Shown: positions 34,406 to 42,273 of the stretch, piece after piece
How the letters are laid out: the number at the start of each line of letters is the position of its first letter
Numbering within the stretch: position 1 is the first letter of the stretch
NCBI RefSeq assembly: GCF_011742555.1
Contig: NZ_JAAQQR010000004.1
Span: 248,001 to 312,000, forward strand
Length of the DNA stretch: 64,000 nucleotides
Direction: 5' to 3'
Source of the DNA: Luteibacter jiangsuensis
GTDB lineage: Bacteria > Pseudomonadota > Gammaproteobacteria > Xanthomonadales > Rhodanobacteraceae
The notes under the pieces: model-generated
The model's input: only the letters and a program-made list of their open reading frames with translations
What the model was told of the DNA's origin: nothing
Databases searched by the model: none
Position numbers and translations under genes: made by a program

Positions 34406-34881
34406 CCAATTTTTTAACTCGATCTAAAGCTACCGGCGATCATCTAACTAGCTAATTTATCTAGATATTTCATCCTGAATAAAATAGTGCGCTGCGCAAA
34501 TTCTCAGGTCCCGTTTGGATCGATCCATGCGTTCGATCGCCATCCGCCGCTGGACGTAAACGACTATGGGCGCAGGCTTTTTCCTCGATGCAGAAACCGC
34601 TGGTGCGTGCAGCGGACGATTTGCGTTCGATGTTGCACTGCAACGAGAAATTCACATGGCATTGGCGAATTGATGCTCGGTGAAATGCCCCTCGCTTGCG
34701 GGATCCCGGGCCGTCGGGCCGCGGCACAGATTTTTCCGGTTCATCGCGGAAGGCCGGGGACGCATGCCGCATGCATCGGTTCATTCGCCAAGGCGAATGC
34801 GTGTGGCCAGCGGCTGGCGCCGCCGTCGCCTCGGCCTCGCCAACTGCGCAAAAAAGCAGATGGACGACCGCGACGCGCCGA
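34406..34881. other. Gene-free interval between mannoside locus and murD2
   Basis: No supported gene on either strand. Bases 34406-34495 are strikingly AT-rich for this genome (TTTTTTAAC, CTAACTAGCTAATTTATCTA, GAATAAAATAG) and could serve as an upstream activating or curved-DNA segment. The rest is GC-rich. A palindrome CATTCGCC-AA-GGCGAATG is at 34782-34799. On the minus strand a T6 tract (34851-34856) follows murD2 by about 28 bases, with only a weak stem before it, so a terminator is possible but not convincing. Confidence 0.5.
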
Positions 34882-36234
34882 TCAGGCGATGCCGAGGCCC
34901 TGGATGCTTGCCGTGCTCGCCTGGAAACCCGCCAGTTCGGCGAAGCGCTTTCCGCGCTCGGTGTAGTCGTGGAACTGGTCGAAGCTCGGTGCGCCGGGAG
35001 AGAGGAGAACGCATCCCTGCCCTGCGAGCGCCGCACGCGCCGCCGCCACAGCGGCCGGAAGGTCGGTGGCGCGATAGACGCCCGGCACGCCCGCCTCTTC
35101 GAGGGCATCCGCGATACGCGGGCCGTTCGCGCCCTGGCACACGATGGCCTCTGGGGCGGCCGTGCGCATCGCCTCCACGAACGGCACCCAGTCGAGACCG
35201 CGATCGTGTCCGCCGACGATGAGCGCGGTGCGTTTCCCACCCATCGTTTCGAGTGCCGCCAGACTGGCCAAGGGCGTCGTGCTGATCGAGTCGTTTATCC
35301 AGTCGAGTCCGTCGTGCGTACCCAACGGCTGCAGCCGGTGCGGCAGGGGGACGAAGGTGGACAGCGCAGGCGCCGCCGCGCGGGCGTCCAGACCCATGAT
35401 CTCCAGGACCGCCAGCGCCGCGCAGGCGTTGAGTGCGTTGTGCAATCCTGGCGCGGCCACCCGGGCGGCCTCGATGACCTGCTCGTCGCCACGGCGTATC
35501 CAGCCGTCGGCCACATGCCATCCCGATGCATCGCCGAAGGTATGCAGGCCCGGATGATCCAGGGCGCGCGTCAGCAGCAACGGCTGCGTCGCATTGACCA
35601 GCACCTGCGCCGACGCCGAGAGAAGCTTGAGCTTGTCGTCCACGTAGCGCTCGCGCGTGCCGTGCCAGTCGAGGTGTTCCTCGTACAGACTGGTGACCAC
35701 GCCGAGATGGACCCCCATGGCCTCGCCCGTCTGGAAGCTCGACAGTTCGATGACCCAGAGGTCTGCGCTGGCATCGTCGAGTTCCAGCATCGGCATCCCG
35801 ATGTTGCCGGCCAGCGCGGTGCGCACGCCGAGGAATCGTGCAAGGTGGGCAATGAGGGCCGACGTGGTGCTCTTGCCCTTGGTGCCGGTCACGGCCACCG
35901 TGCGCGCATCGACGTGTTCGCCAAACCACAGCGCGCTGCCCGACGTGAACCGCGTGCCTCGCACTTGCGCATCGAGCAGCTCGGGCTTGTATGCCGAGAT
36001 GCCGGGCGATTTCACCACTACCTGGTAGGCGGCAAGCGCGTGTGCATCGGGCGTCACGTCGCGAACGTCCACCGAGGGAAAGGCGGCCCGCGCCGCCTCG
36101 GCTTCGCTGGTGCTGCAGAACAGCGTCACCGGCTGGCCGGGCAAGTGCCGGGCCAGCGCGGCGAGGGCGGCACGGCCCTCGCGGCCGAACCCCCACACCG
36201 CGACGCGCTTGTCGCGCAGCTCAGCCCAGCGCAT
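34882..36234 (-). CDS. murD2: UDP-MurNAc-L-Ala ligase, MurD2 type (adds L-Glu)
   Basis: 450 residues of the Mur ligase fold: N-terminal Rossmann part (VAVWGFGREGRAALAAL), central ATPase with P-loop VAVTGTKGKSTTSA (about 115), ELSSFQT, and a C-terminal domain starting PHRLQPLGTHDGLDWINDS, with GGHDRGLDW and LLSPGAPSFDQFHDYTERG. MurD and MurD2 share these motifs; adjacency to MurL argues for MurD2, which adds L-glutamate to UDP-MurNAc-L-Ala in xanthomonads. The ATG at 36234 has GGAG six bases upstream and overlaps the murL end by 14 bases; a TTG at 36246 is the alternative. Confidence 0.85.
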   Translation of the reverse strand: MRWAELRDKRVAVWGFGREGRAALAALARHLPGQPVTLFCSTSEAEAARAAFPSVDVRDVTPDAHALAAYQVVVKSPGISAYKPELLDAQVRGTRFTSGSALWFGEHVDARTVAVTGTKGKSTTSALIAHLARFLGVRTALAGNIGMPMLELDDASADLWVIELSSFQTGEAMGVHLGVVTSLYEEHLDWHGTRERYVDDKLKLLSASAQVLVNATQPLLLTRALDHPGLHTFGDASGWHVADGWIRRGDEQVIEAARVAAPGLHNALNACAALAVLEIMGLDARAAAPALSTFVPLPHRLQPLGTHDGLDWINDSISTTPLASLAALETMGGKRTALIVGGHDRGLDWVPFVEAMRTAAPEAIVCQGANGPRIADALEEAGVPGVYRATDLPAAVAAARAALAGQGCVLLSPGAPSFDQFHDYTERGKRFAELAGFQASTASIQGLGIA

Positions 36235-37570
36235 CCAGCGCTCCAAGCAGTCGCTGCGGAACGAGGTGCGATGCGCCGGGTTTCAACCACGGTTCCAGCC
36301 CCAGCTCGTCGGGCTGCAATTGCGGGAGGATTTCCGTGCGGAAGCGTGCGACGAGCGCATCTTCACGCCATTCGGGGCGCTCGGCCAGCGCGGCAAGCGC
36401 GGCACGTGCCTCGGCCCCCTCGCCCACGCACTCGAACGGCTTGTGGTCCTTGTATTCCAGCAACGCATCGAACGCGCCGGCGAGCGCGTCGTCGTCGAGC
36501 AGGTTGCGGCCGAAGATCGACAGCAGCCGCGGCTTTGCCATGAACGGCGCCAGCGCCAGGAACACGAAGTGACATTTCGGACACTGGCCGCACCAGCGAT
36601 CCGCGGGCTTGGGCCCGAGGATGCGGAAATTGCGGTTGCAGCTGGAAAACACATTGAAGTATTCCGCGCCGAGGCGCGCGAACGCGCTCGTCACCGCCAG
36701 CTCGGACCAGGGCCGCAGGAGCGAGCAGTAGTCGAGGTCGGCGGCCACATGCGTATGCAGGTAGTCGTGCAGGCTCTTCTCGAAGCCGAAGCCCTTGCTC
36801 CACTGGTGGTTCACTTCCTGCCCGTCGTATTCCAGCGTGGCGACCGACGCGGAGCGCTCGTTCGCGAACACGATGGAATCGTAGCCGTAGAGGATGGCAG
36901 CGACCGCAAGGATGACCGAGTTGATGGCGGTGACCGGAATATGCCCGTTCCATGCGCCCAGCCGGTTGAGCTCGAAGAGCCCCGGCGCGAGTTCGCGCGA
37001 GATGTTCAGCGTGGGCAGGCCGGTGCGCGCGGCGCATTCCGCGATGAGCGGCGAGTTGCCCACCCAGGTGGCCGTGGCATCGGCGCCGATTGACTTCACG
37101 GCTTCGACAGCCACGACGGAATCCTTGCCACCGCCGATCGGCAGCAGCGACCGCGGCGGAAGTCCTGCCGCCGTCGCCGGCACCGTGGCATGCCGCTTGA
37201 AAGGAAACGCGATGCGCCCGCGCAGATCCAGCCGGTTGCGGTACGCGAACTCGGCCAGCCCGTGCAGATACAGCGCATCCAGCAGGCGTGCCGTGGGCTC
37301 GTCCAGCGGCTGCCCCTCGACCACGATGCCTGCCGGAATGCCCGCCTTGTAATAGCTGACGCCGGCAACGAGGTGGAGCAGGCGCAGGGCCGCCGCGAGG
37401 GCGGCCTCGCGCTCCGGCGGCACGGCCGGCGCGCCGGGGAAGGTCACGCGTTCCACCAGTTCCGGGCCGTCGTCGAAGGCGTAGACCAGTTCGGCGACGC
37501 CGTCGGCGAACGTGTTGCGAACGAAGCGGAACTGCTGGCTGTTGCGTGGATCGATGAAGGTGTCCGTCAC
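36221..37570 (-). CDS. murL: UDP-MurNAc-L-Ala-L-Glu epimerase MurL
   Basis: 449 residues. Converts the terminal L-Glu of UDP-MurNAc-L-Ala-L-Glu to D-Glu with ATP, replacing glutamate racemase plus classical MurD (known from Xanthomonas oryzae). Seen: an N-terminal LVYAFDDGPELVERVTFPG, a PP-loop-like ATP site LLPIGGGKDSVVAVEAVKS (GGGKDS at 146-151), consistent with adenylation, and a cysteine cluster WCGQCPKCHFVF that may bind zinc. GTG start at 37570 overlaps the lysAC stop by four bases (GTGA). The assignment rests on family memory and on the neighbouring MurD2. Confidence 0.85.
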   Translation of the reverse strand: MTDTFIDPRNSQQFRFVRNTFADGVAELVYAFDDGPELVERVTFPGAPAVPPEREAALAAALRLLHLVAGVSYYKAGIPAGIVVEGQPLDEPTARLLDALYLHGLAEFAYRNRLDLRGRIAFPFKRHATVPATAAGLPPRSLLPIGGGKDSVVAVEAVKSIGADATATWVGNSPLIAECAARTGLPTLNISRELAPGLFELNRLGAWNGHIPVTAINSVILAVAAILYGYDSIVFANERSASVATLEYDGQEVNHQWSKGFGFEKSLHDYLHTHVAADLDYCSLLRPWSELAVTSAFARLGAEYFNVFSSCNRNFRILGPKPADRWCGQCPKCHFVFLALAPFMAKPRLLSIFGRNLLDDDALAGAFDALLEYKDHKPFECVGEGAEARAALAALAERPEWREDALVARFRTEILPQLQPDELGLEPWLKPGASHLVPQRLLGALDALG

Positions 37571-40179
37571 GGCAGCAGCACCTCGTCGGCTTCGTCGCGC
37601 AGGTTGTAACGCGACGACATGACTGCACCGTACGCGCCCCCTTGCGCCACGAGGATCACGTCGTCTTCCTTCGATTCCGGCAGGCGACGGTCGGAGCCAA
37701 GGATGTCGCCCGATTCGCAGATGGGGCCCACCACCTGGTACATCGTGGTCGCGGGCTCATCCATGCGCGACAGGTTGACGATCTCGTGCCATGCGTCGTA
37801 CAGCGCAGGCCGGATCAGGCTGTTCATGCCCGTGTCGAGCCCGAGGTAACGCGTGTTCGCGCCCTTTTCCTTCTCCTGCGTGACCTTCGCCAGCAGCACG
37901 CCGCAGTCCGCAACGAGATAGCGGCCGGGCTCCATCCACAGCTGGAACTGCGGATACGCCTGGCGCACCGAGGTCAGCACGCGATCGAGCGCGGCCACGT
38001 CGAGCGCCGTCTCGCCGGGATGCGACGGCACGCCCAGCCCGCCGCCGATGTTCAGCACCGTGATGGTGCCGATACGCTCCGCCAGCGCGGCCAGCTGCGA
38101 ATAGACCTCGCCCCAGTGCGCGGCATCGAGGATGCCCGAACCAAGGTGCGCATGCAGGCCGATCACCCGCGCGCCGGCCGCGTCGGCAAGGCGCAGGAAG
38201 CGGTCGATATGTTCGATCGGCACACCGAACTTGCTGCCCGTGCCGCCCGTTTTGACTTTCTCGTGATGGCCCAGGCCGCGGCCGAGGTCCACCCGGAGCA
38301 CGATATCGCGCCCAGCGAACATGTCGCCCCAGTGTTCCATGGGATGCAGGGCGTCGATCGTGATCGTGGCGCGGGTCTGCAAGGCGGTGGCGAAGTCGCG
38401 GCGAGAGGCGAAATTGGGAGTGAACAGCAGCGGCACGTCGGCCGGCACCGCCGCGGAAACCGCGGCCAGTTCACCCGGCGAGACGCATTCGAACGCGAAC
38501 CCTTCTTCCGCGAGCACCTTGAGGATGCCCGGATGCGTGTTCGCCTTCACCGCGTAATGCGCGCGGTCCACGGCTTTCAACGACTTTACCCGGCGCGCCT
38601 GCGCGCGCACGGTGGGCAGGTGGTACACGTAACGCGGCGTGCGTTCTTCCGCGAGGCGCAGCAGCGTCGGGCGCTCGCCGTGCCACCAGGCAGCCGCCGA
38701 CGCGGTCTGCTCGCCGCTGCCGTAGAGCGATTGCCAGGATGATCCGAACACCATGCTGTCGTCGGTGCGCAGGGCACCGGCGCCGATCAGGAGTTCATGC
38801 AGCCGAGGCAACATATCGTCCACCACGTCTTCGTCGACCACGAAGGTCAGGTTGAGGTTGTTCGACGATTGCGAGATCAGGTGCACGCGCAGCTGGCCGA
38901 ATTCCGCCAGCACGCCCGACAGCTTGTGCAACATCGAACGCATGCCGCGCCCGACGAGCGTGATGGCCGCGCACGGCGCGATCACCTTGACCCGGCACAC
39001 GCGTGCCAGATCCGCGGCTAGCGCGGCGATGGCGTCGGAATCGAGCAGGTTTTCCGTCGGGTCCAGCGACACCGTGACGTTCGTTTCCGCCGAGCCGATC
39101 AGGTCTACCGACAGGCCGTGCCGCTTGAACGCGTCGAACACGTCGGCGAGAAAGCCCACCTGCTGCCACATGCCCACCGATTCCATGGAAACGAGGGTGA
39201 TGCCCTTGCGCGCGCTGATCGCCTTGATGCTCGGCGCATGCTCGCGCACTTCCGGGCCGATGGCGGTGCCTTCCAGTTCCGGCCGGTTCGTGTCCTTGAT
39301 CAGCAAGGGCACCCGCGGCTCGCGCAACGGCGAAAGGCAGCGCGGGTGCAGCACCTTCGCGCCCGTGGAGGCAATTTCCTGGGCTTCTTCGTAATCGAGA
39401 CGCTGGAGCAGCCGCGCGCCCGCCACCTGCCGGGGGTTGGCGCTGAACATGCCGGCCACGTCGGTCCAGATCTCCACGCGCGACGCGGCGAGCAAGGCGC
39501 CGAAATACGCTGCCGACGTATCCGATCCGCCGCGGCCGAGCAGCACGGTGCGTCCCGCATCGTCCTGCGCGATGAAGCCTTGCGTGATGAAGACCTCGCC
39601 ACGTTCCGCCAGGGCGGCGGAAAGCGCCGCGTCGTGGCGAGGCTCCACCATCGCCGAAAGCAGGCGCGTGCGCTCGTTCTGGTTCGGCAGCGCGATGGAC
39701 CGCAGGCACTCGCGCGCGTCGACCCATGTGGTGGGCAGACCGTTGGCCGACAGGAACGCCGCGCCCAGCGCGCTCGACATCAGCTCACCGTGCGCCTGCA
39801 CGCGGGCCTGCCAGGCCAGGTCGCCCAGCTCCGCCGCGCCGGCTTCGGCCAGCGCCGCCATGTCGGCCAGACGGGCACCCAGGGTGTCCGGCATCGCCAG
39901 CGACATCTCGGCGAGCAGGGCATGGTGGCGATCGGCCAGTGCGGAGGCCGCTTCCGAGCGGCGTTTCGATTCCGTGTGCGTGCAAAGCTGTTTCAGGCCG
40001 TCGGTGATGCCGGACAGGGCCGAGACCACGATCAGCACGCGTGCGCCTTCGGCGCGGCGGCTGGCGGCCAGCTCGAGGATATTGCGCCAGCGTGCGGCGG
40101 TGGCCACGGAGGTGCCGCCGAACTTCATGACGATCCAGGGCGCGTTGACGGGCAACGGCGCGTTTGCGATTTCGCTCAC
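37567..40179 (-). CDS. lysAC: Bifunctional aspartate kinase / diaminopimelate decarboxylase
   Basis: 870 residues, two enzymes fused. Residues about 15-480 are aspartate kinase (MKFGGTSV at 18-25, GRGGSDTSAAYF, ACT domains with LVGRGMRSMLHKLSGVL), the first step of the aspartate pathway. Residues about 500-870 are PLP-dependent diaminopimelate decarboxylase, the last lysine step: Lys545 in HYAVKANTH, HAHLGSG, GGGLGVP, EPGRYLVADCG and CESGDILG. The fusion is typical of xanthomonads. The GTG at 40179 was chosen; the open frame to 41460 is antisense to the permease. First gene of lysAC-murL-murD2, all overlapping. Confidence 0.95.
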   Translation of the reverse strand: MSEIANAPLPVNAPWIVMKFGGTSVATAARWRNILELAASRRAEGARVLIVVSALSGITDGLKQLCTHTESKRRSEAASALADRHHALLAEMSLAMPDTLGARLADMAALAEAGAAELGDLAWQARVQAHGELMSSALGAAFLSANGLPTTWVDARECLRSIALPNQNERTRLLSAMVEPRHDAALSAALAERGEVFITQGFIAQDDAGRTVLLGRGGSDTSAAYFGALLAASRVEIWTDVAGMFSANPRQVAGARLLQRLDYEEAQEIASTGAKVLHPRCLSPLREPRVPLLIKDTNRPELEGTAIGPEVREHAPSIKAISARKGITLVSMESVGMWQQVGFLADVFDAFKRHGLSVDLIGSAETNVTVSLDPTENLLDSDAIAALAADLARVCRVKVIAPCAAITLVGRGMRSMLHKLSGVLAEFGQLRVHLISQSSNNLNLTFVVDEDVVDDMLPRLHELLIGAGALRTDDSMVFGSSWQSLYGSGEQTASAAAWWHGERPTLLRLAEERTPRYVYHLPTVRAQARRVKSLKAVDRAHYAVKANTHPGILKVLAEEGFAFECVSPGELAAVSAAVPADVPLLFTPNFASRRDFATALQTRATITIDALHPMEHWGDMFAGRDIVLRVDLGRGLGHHEKVKTGGTGSKFGVPIEHIDRFLRLADAAGARVIGLHAHLGSGILDAAHWGEVYSQLAALAERIGTITVLNIGGGLGVPSHPGETALDVAALDRVLTSVRQAYPQFQLWMEPGRYLVADCGVLLAKVTQEKEKGANTRYLGLDTGMNSLIRPALYDAWHEIVNLSRMDEPATTMYQVVGPICESGDILGSDRRLPESKEDDVILVAQGGAYGAVMSSRYNLRDEADEVLLP

Positions 40180-40341
40180 GGGACTCTTTGGGTTGGGTGG
40201 GGAAAGCGAGAAAGGCCGGAGATTCCGGCAAATTGACGAAAGTGTTGCGCTGCAAGGGGAAAAAGGCAAACGTGCGCTCCCACTTCCCATCCCCCGCCTC
40301 CGCGGGCGATCCTCACGCACCATCCACTGACGCGACCCCCA

Positions 40342-41655
40342 ATGGAAAACCCCGGCTACGCCCGACGCCTCACCCTCATGGACGCCGCGCTCATCGTGGT
40401 CGGCGGCATCATCGGCGGCGGCATCTTCCTCAACCCCGGCATCGCCGCGCAGCGCACCGATTCCAGCCTGGTGCTGCTCTCCCTCTGGGTCGGCGGCGGC
40501 CTGCTCACCCTCATCGGGTGTCTCTGCTACGCCGAGCTCGGCGCGCGGCGGCCCGAGGCCGGCGGCAGCTACGTCTACCTGCGCGAAGCCTTCGGTCGGC
40601 TCGCGGGCTTCCTTTTCGGATGGACCATGCTGCTCGTGATCTACAGCGGCAGCAGCGCCGCCGTCGCCACCATCTTCGGCAGCTACGCCACGTCGGTGTT
40701 CGGCCTTTCGCCCACCCTGGTGAAGCCCCTCGCCGTGGGTGCCATCGTGTTCGTCACCGGCCTCAACCTGTTCGGCATCCGCTTCGGCGCGCAGGTGCAG
40801 AACGTCTTCGCCATCCTGAAGCTCGCCGCCATCGCCGTGCTTGTGGTCACCGGCCTCGCCTTCGCCGGCGCCGGCACCACACAGGCGCTCACGCCCAGTC
40901 CCACCCATGTCGCCGGCGGCCTCGCCGGAGCGCTGCTGCCCGTGCTGTTCGCCTTCTCCGGCTTCAGCTACCTCAACAACCTCGCCGGCGAGGTGCGCGA
41001 TCCCCAGCGCACGCTGCCGCGCGCGCTCGTGCTCGGCATGCTCGTGGTCATCGCCGCCTACGTGCTCACCAACTACGCGTACCTCGCCGTTCTCGGACAC
41101 GACGGTCTCGCATCCAGCCAGGCGCCGGCCGCCGACGTCATGAGCCGGGTGTTCGGCGACACCGGCGCGAAGATCATCGCCATCGGCATCGCCGTGTCCA
41201 CGCTCGGCTTCTGCAACATCACCCTCGTCGCGGGGGCGCGCGTGCTCCAGGTCATGGGCGAGGACGGCCTGTTCTTCGCCAGTGTGGCCAGGCTGCACCC
41301 GCGCTACCGCACGCCGAACATCGCCCTCATGGCGCTGTCCGGCTGGGCCATCGTGCTCGTGCTCGCCGCAAATTACGGCCAGTTGCTCGATTTCGCCACC
41401 TTCGGCGACTGGGCCGCCTACGCCGTCACCATTGCCACGCTCTTCTGGTACCGCCGCCACGCCACGGGCCGCCCGGCCTTCGTCACGCCCGCGTATCCGC
41501 TGCTGCCGCTGGCATTCCTTCTCGCGGTGATCGCCGTGGTCGTGGCCTATGCATGGGACAAGCCGCTCAGCGCCGGCGTGGTCTGCCTCGTGGTGCTTGC
41601 CGGCCTGCCCGTCTACGCGGTGTGGCGACGGCTGTTCAGGCTAGGGATACCCTGA
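40342..41655 (+). CDS. APC-family amino acid permease
   Basis: 437 residues, about 12 helices. Helix 1 has the unwound APC signature GGIIGGGIFLNPG, followed by RRPEAGGSYVYLREAFG, LFAFSGFSYLNNLAGEV and RDPQRTLPRAL, typical of the AAT/LAT amino-acid transporters in the APC superfamily. It should take up or exchange amino acids across the inner membrane; substrate unknown. Divergent from lysAC; the 162 bases between contain a small CCCGC-CTC-GCGGG hairpin (about 40293-40307) but no clear promoter. Confidence 0.88.
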   Translation: MENPGYARRLTLMDAALIVVGGIIGGGIFLNPGIAAQRTDSSLVLLSLWVGGGLLTLIGCLCYAELGARRPEAGGSYVYLREAFGRLAGFLFGWTMLLVIYSGSSAAVATIFGSYATSVFGLSPTLVKPLAVGAIVFVTGLNLFGIRFGAQVQNVFAILKLAAIAVLVVTGLAFAGAGTTQALTPSPTHVAGGLAGALLPVLFAFSGFSYLNNLAGEVRDPQRTLPRALVLGMLVVIAAYVLTNYAYLAVLGHDGLASSQAPAADVMSRVFGDTGAKIIAIGIAVSTLGFCNITLVAGARVLQVMGEDGLFFASVARLHPRYRTPNIALMALSGWAIVLVLAANYGQLLDFATFGDWAAYAVTIATLFWYRRHATGRPAFVTPAYPLLPLAFLLAVIAVVVAYAWDKPLSAGVVCLVVLAGLPVYAVWRRLFRLGIP

Positions 41656-41685
41656 CGCTCGCTGATCCCCGGCCCGGATGCCACA

Positions 41686-42273
41686 ATGGCCCGGATATCC
41701 AGGGACACTCTGAGAAAGCAGATGGCACAGCAAGGCCCGACGTCGCCCGTTCCCGTACCGCCCCGGCAAGAGGCCGGCCAGACCGCGTCCAAGCCGGTGC
41801 GTGAAGGCATCGACGTCATCGTCAATGGCAAGCGGTACAAGCACACGGGCGACCCCGCGATGCCGCTGCTGTGGTACCTGCGCGACGTGCTGCGCCTCAC
41901 GGGCGCCAAGTACGGGTGCGACCAGGGCGATTGCGGCTTCTGCACGGTGATCGTCGACGGCAAGGCCGTGGCCTCGTGCGGCACGAAGATGGAAAAGATG
42001 CGCGGCAAGCGCGTCACCACAGTGGAGGGCCTCGCCGCGGCCGACGGCACGCTGCATCCGGTGCAGCAGGCATGGATCGACGAGGACGCCATCATGTGCG
42101 GCTACTGCCAGCCCGGCCAGATCATGGCCGCGGTCGATCTGCTCTCCCGGCAGAAGAACCCCTCCGACGCCGATATCGACAAGATCGGCAACCTGTGCCG
42201 ATGCGGCAGCTACGGCCGCATTCGCAAGGCGATCAAACGCGCCGCGGGCGCCATGAAGGACGGCAAGGCATGA
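41686..42273 (+). CDS. (2Fe-2S) subunit of a molybdenum hydroxylase (IorA-like)
   Basis: 195 residues. Plant-type [2Fe-2S] cluster Cys78, 83, 86 and 98 (YGCDQGDCGFCTV...SC), and the second, helical-domain cluster Cys138, 141, 171 and 173 (MCGYCQPG and CRCGSY). It delivers electrons from the molybdenum subunit, as in isoquinoline 1-oxidoreductase or xanthine dehydrogenase-type enzymes. A 40-residue Pro/Gln-rich N-terminal extension precedes the ferredoxin domain; an ATG at 41722 would shorten it. Overlaps the large subunit by four bases. Confidence 0.92.
   Translation: MARISRDTLRKQMAQQGPTSPVPVPPRQEAGQTASKPVREGIDVIVNGKRYKHTGDPAMPLLWYLRDVLRLTGAKYGCDQGDCGFCTVIVDGKAVASCGTKMEKMRGKRVTTVEGLAAADGTLHPVQQAWIDEDAIMCGYCQPGQIMAAVDLLSRQKNPSDADIDKIGNLCRCGSYGRIRKAIKRAAGAMKDGKA

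Noticed and set aside
34842-34881. Terminator after murD2
   Set aside because: A T6 tract is present but the preceding stem is short and weak and ten bases away.
40180-40341. Lysine riboswitch upstream of lysAC
   Set aside because: None of the conserved L-box sequence blocks is visible in the 162-base gap.
40180-41460. N-terminal extension of lysAC by more than 400 residues
   Set aside because: It is antisense to the APC permease; GTG at 40179 gives the normal aspartate-kinase N-terminus.
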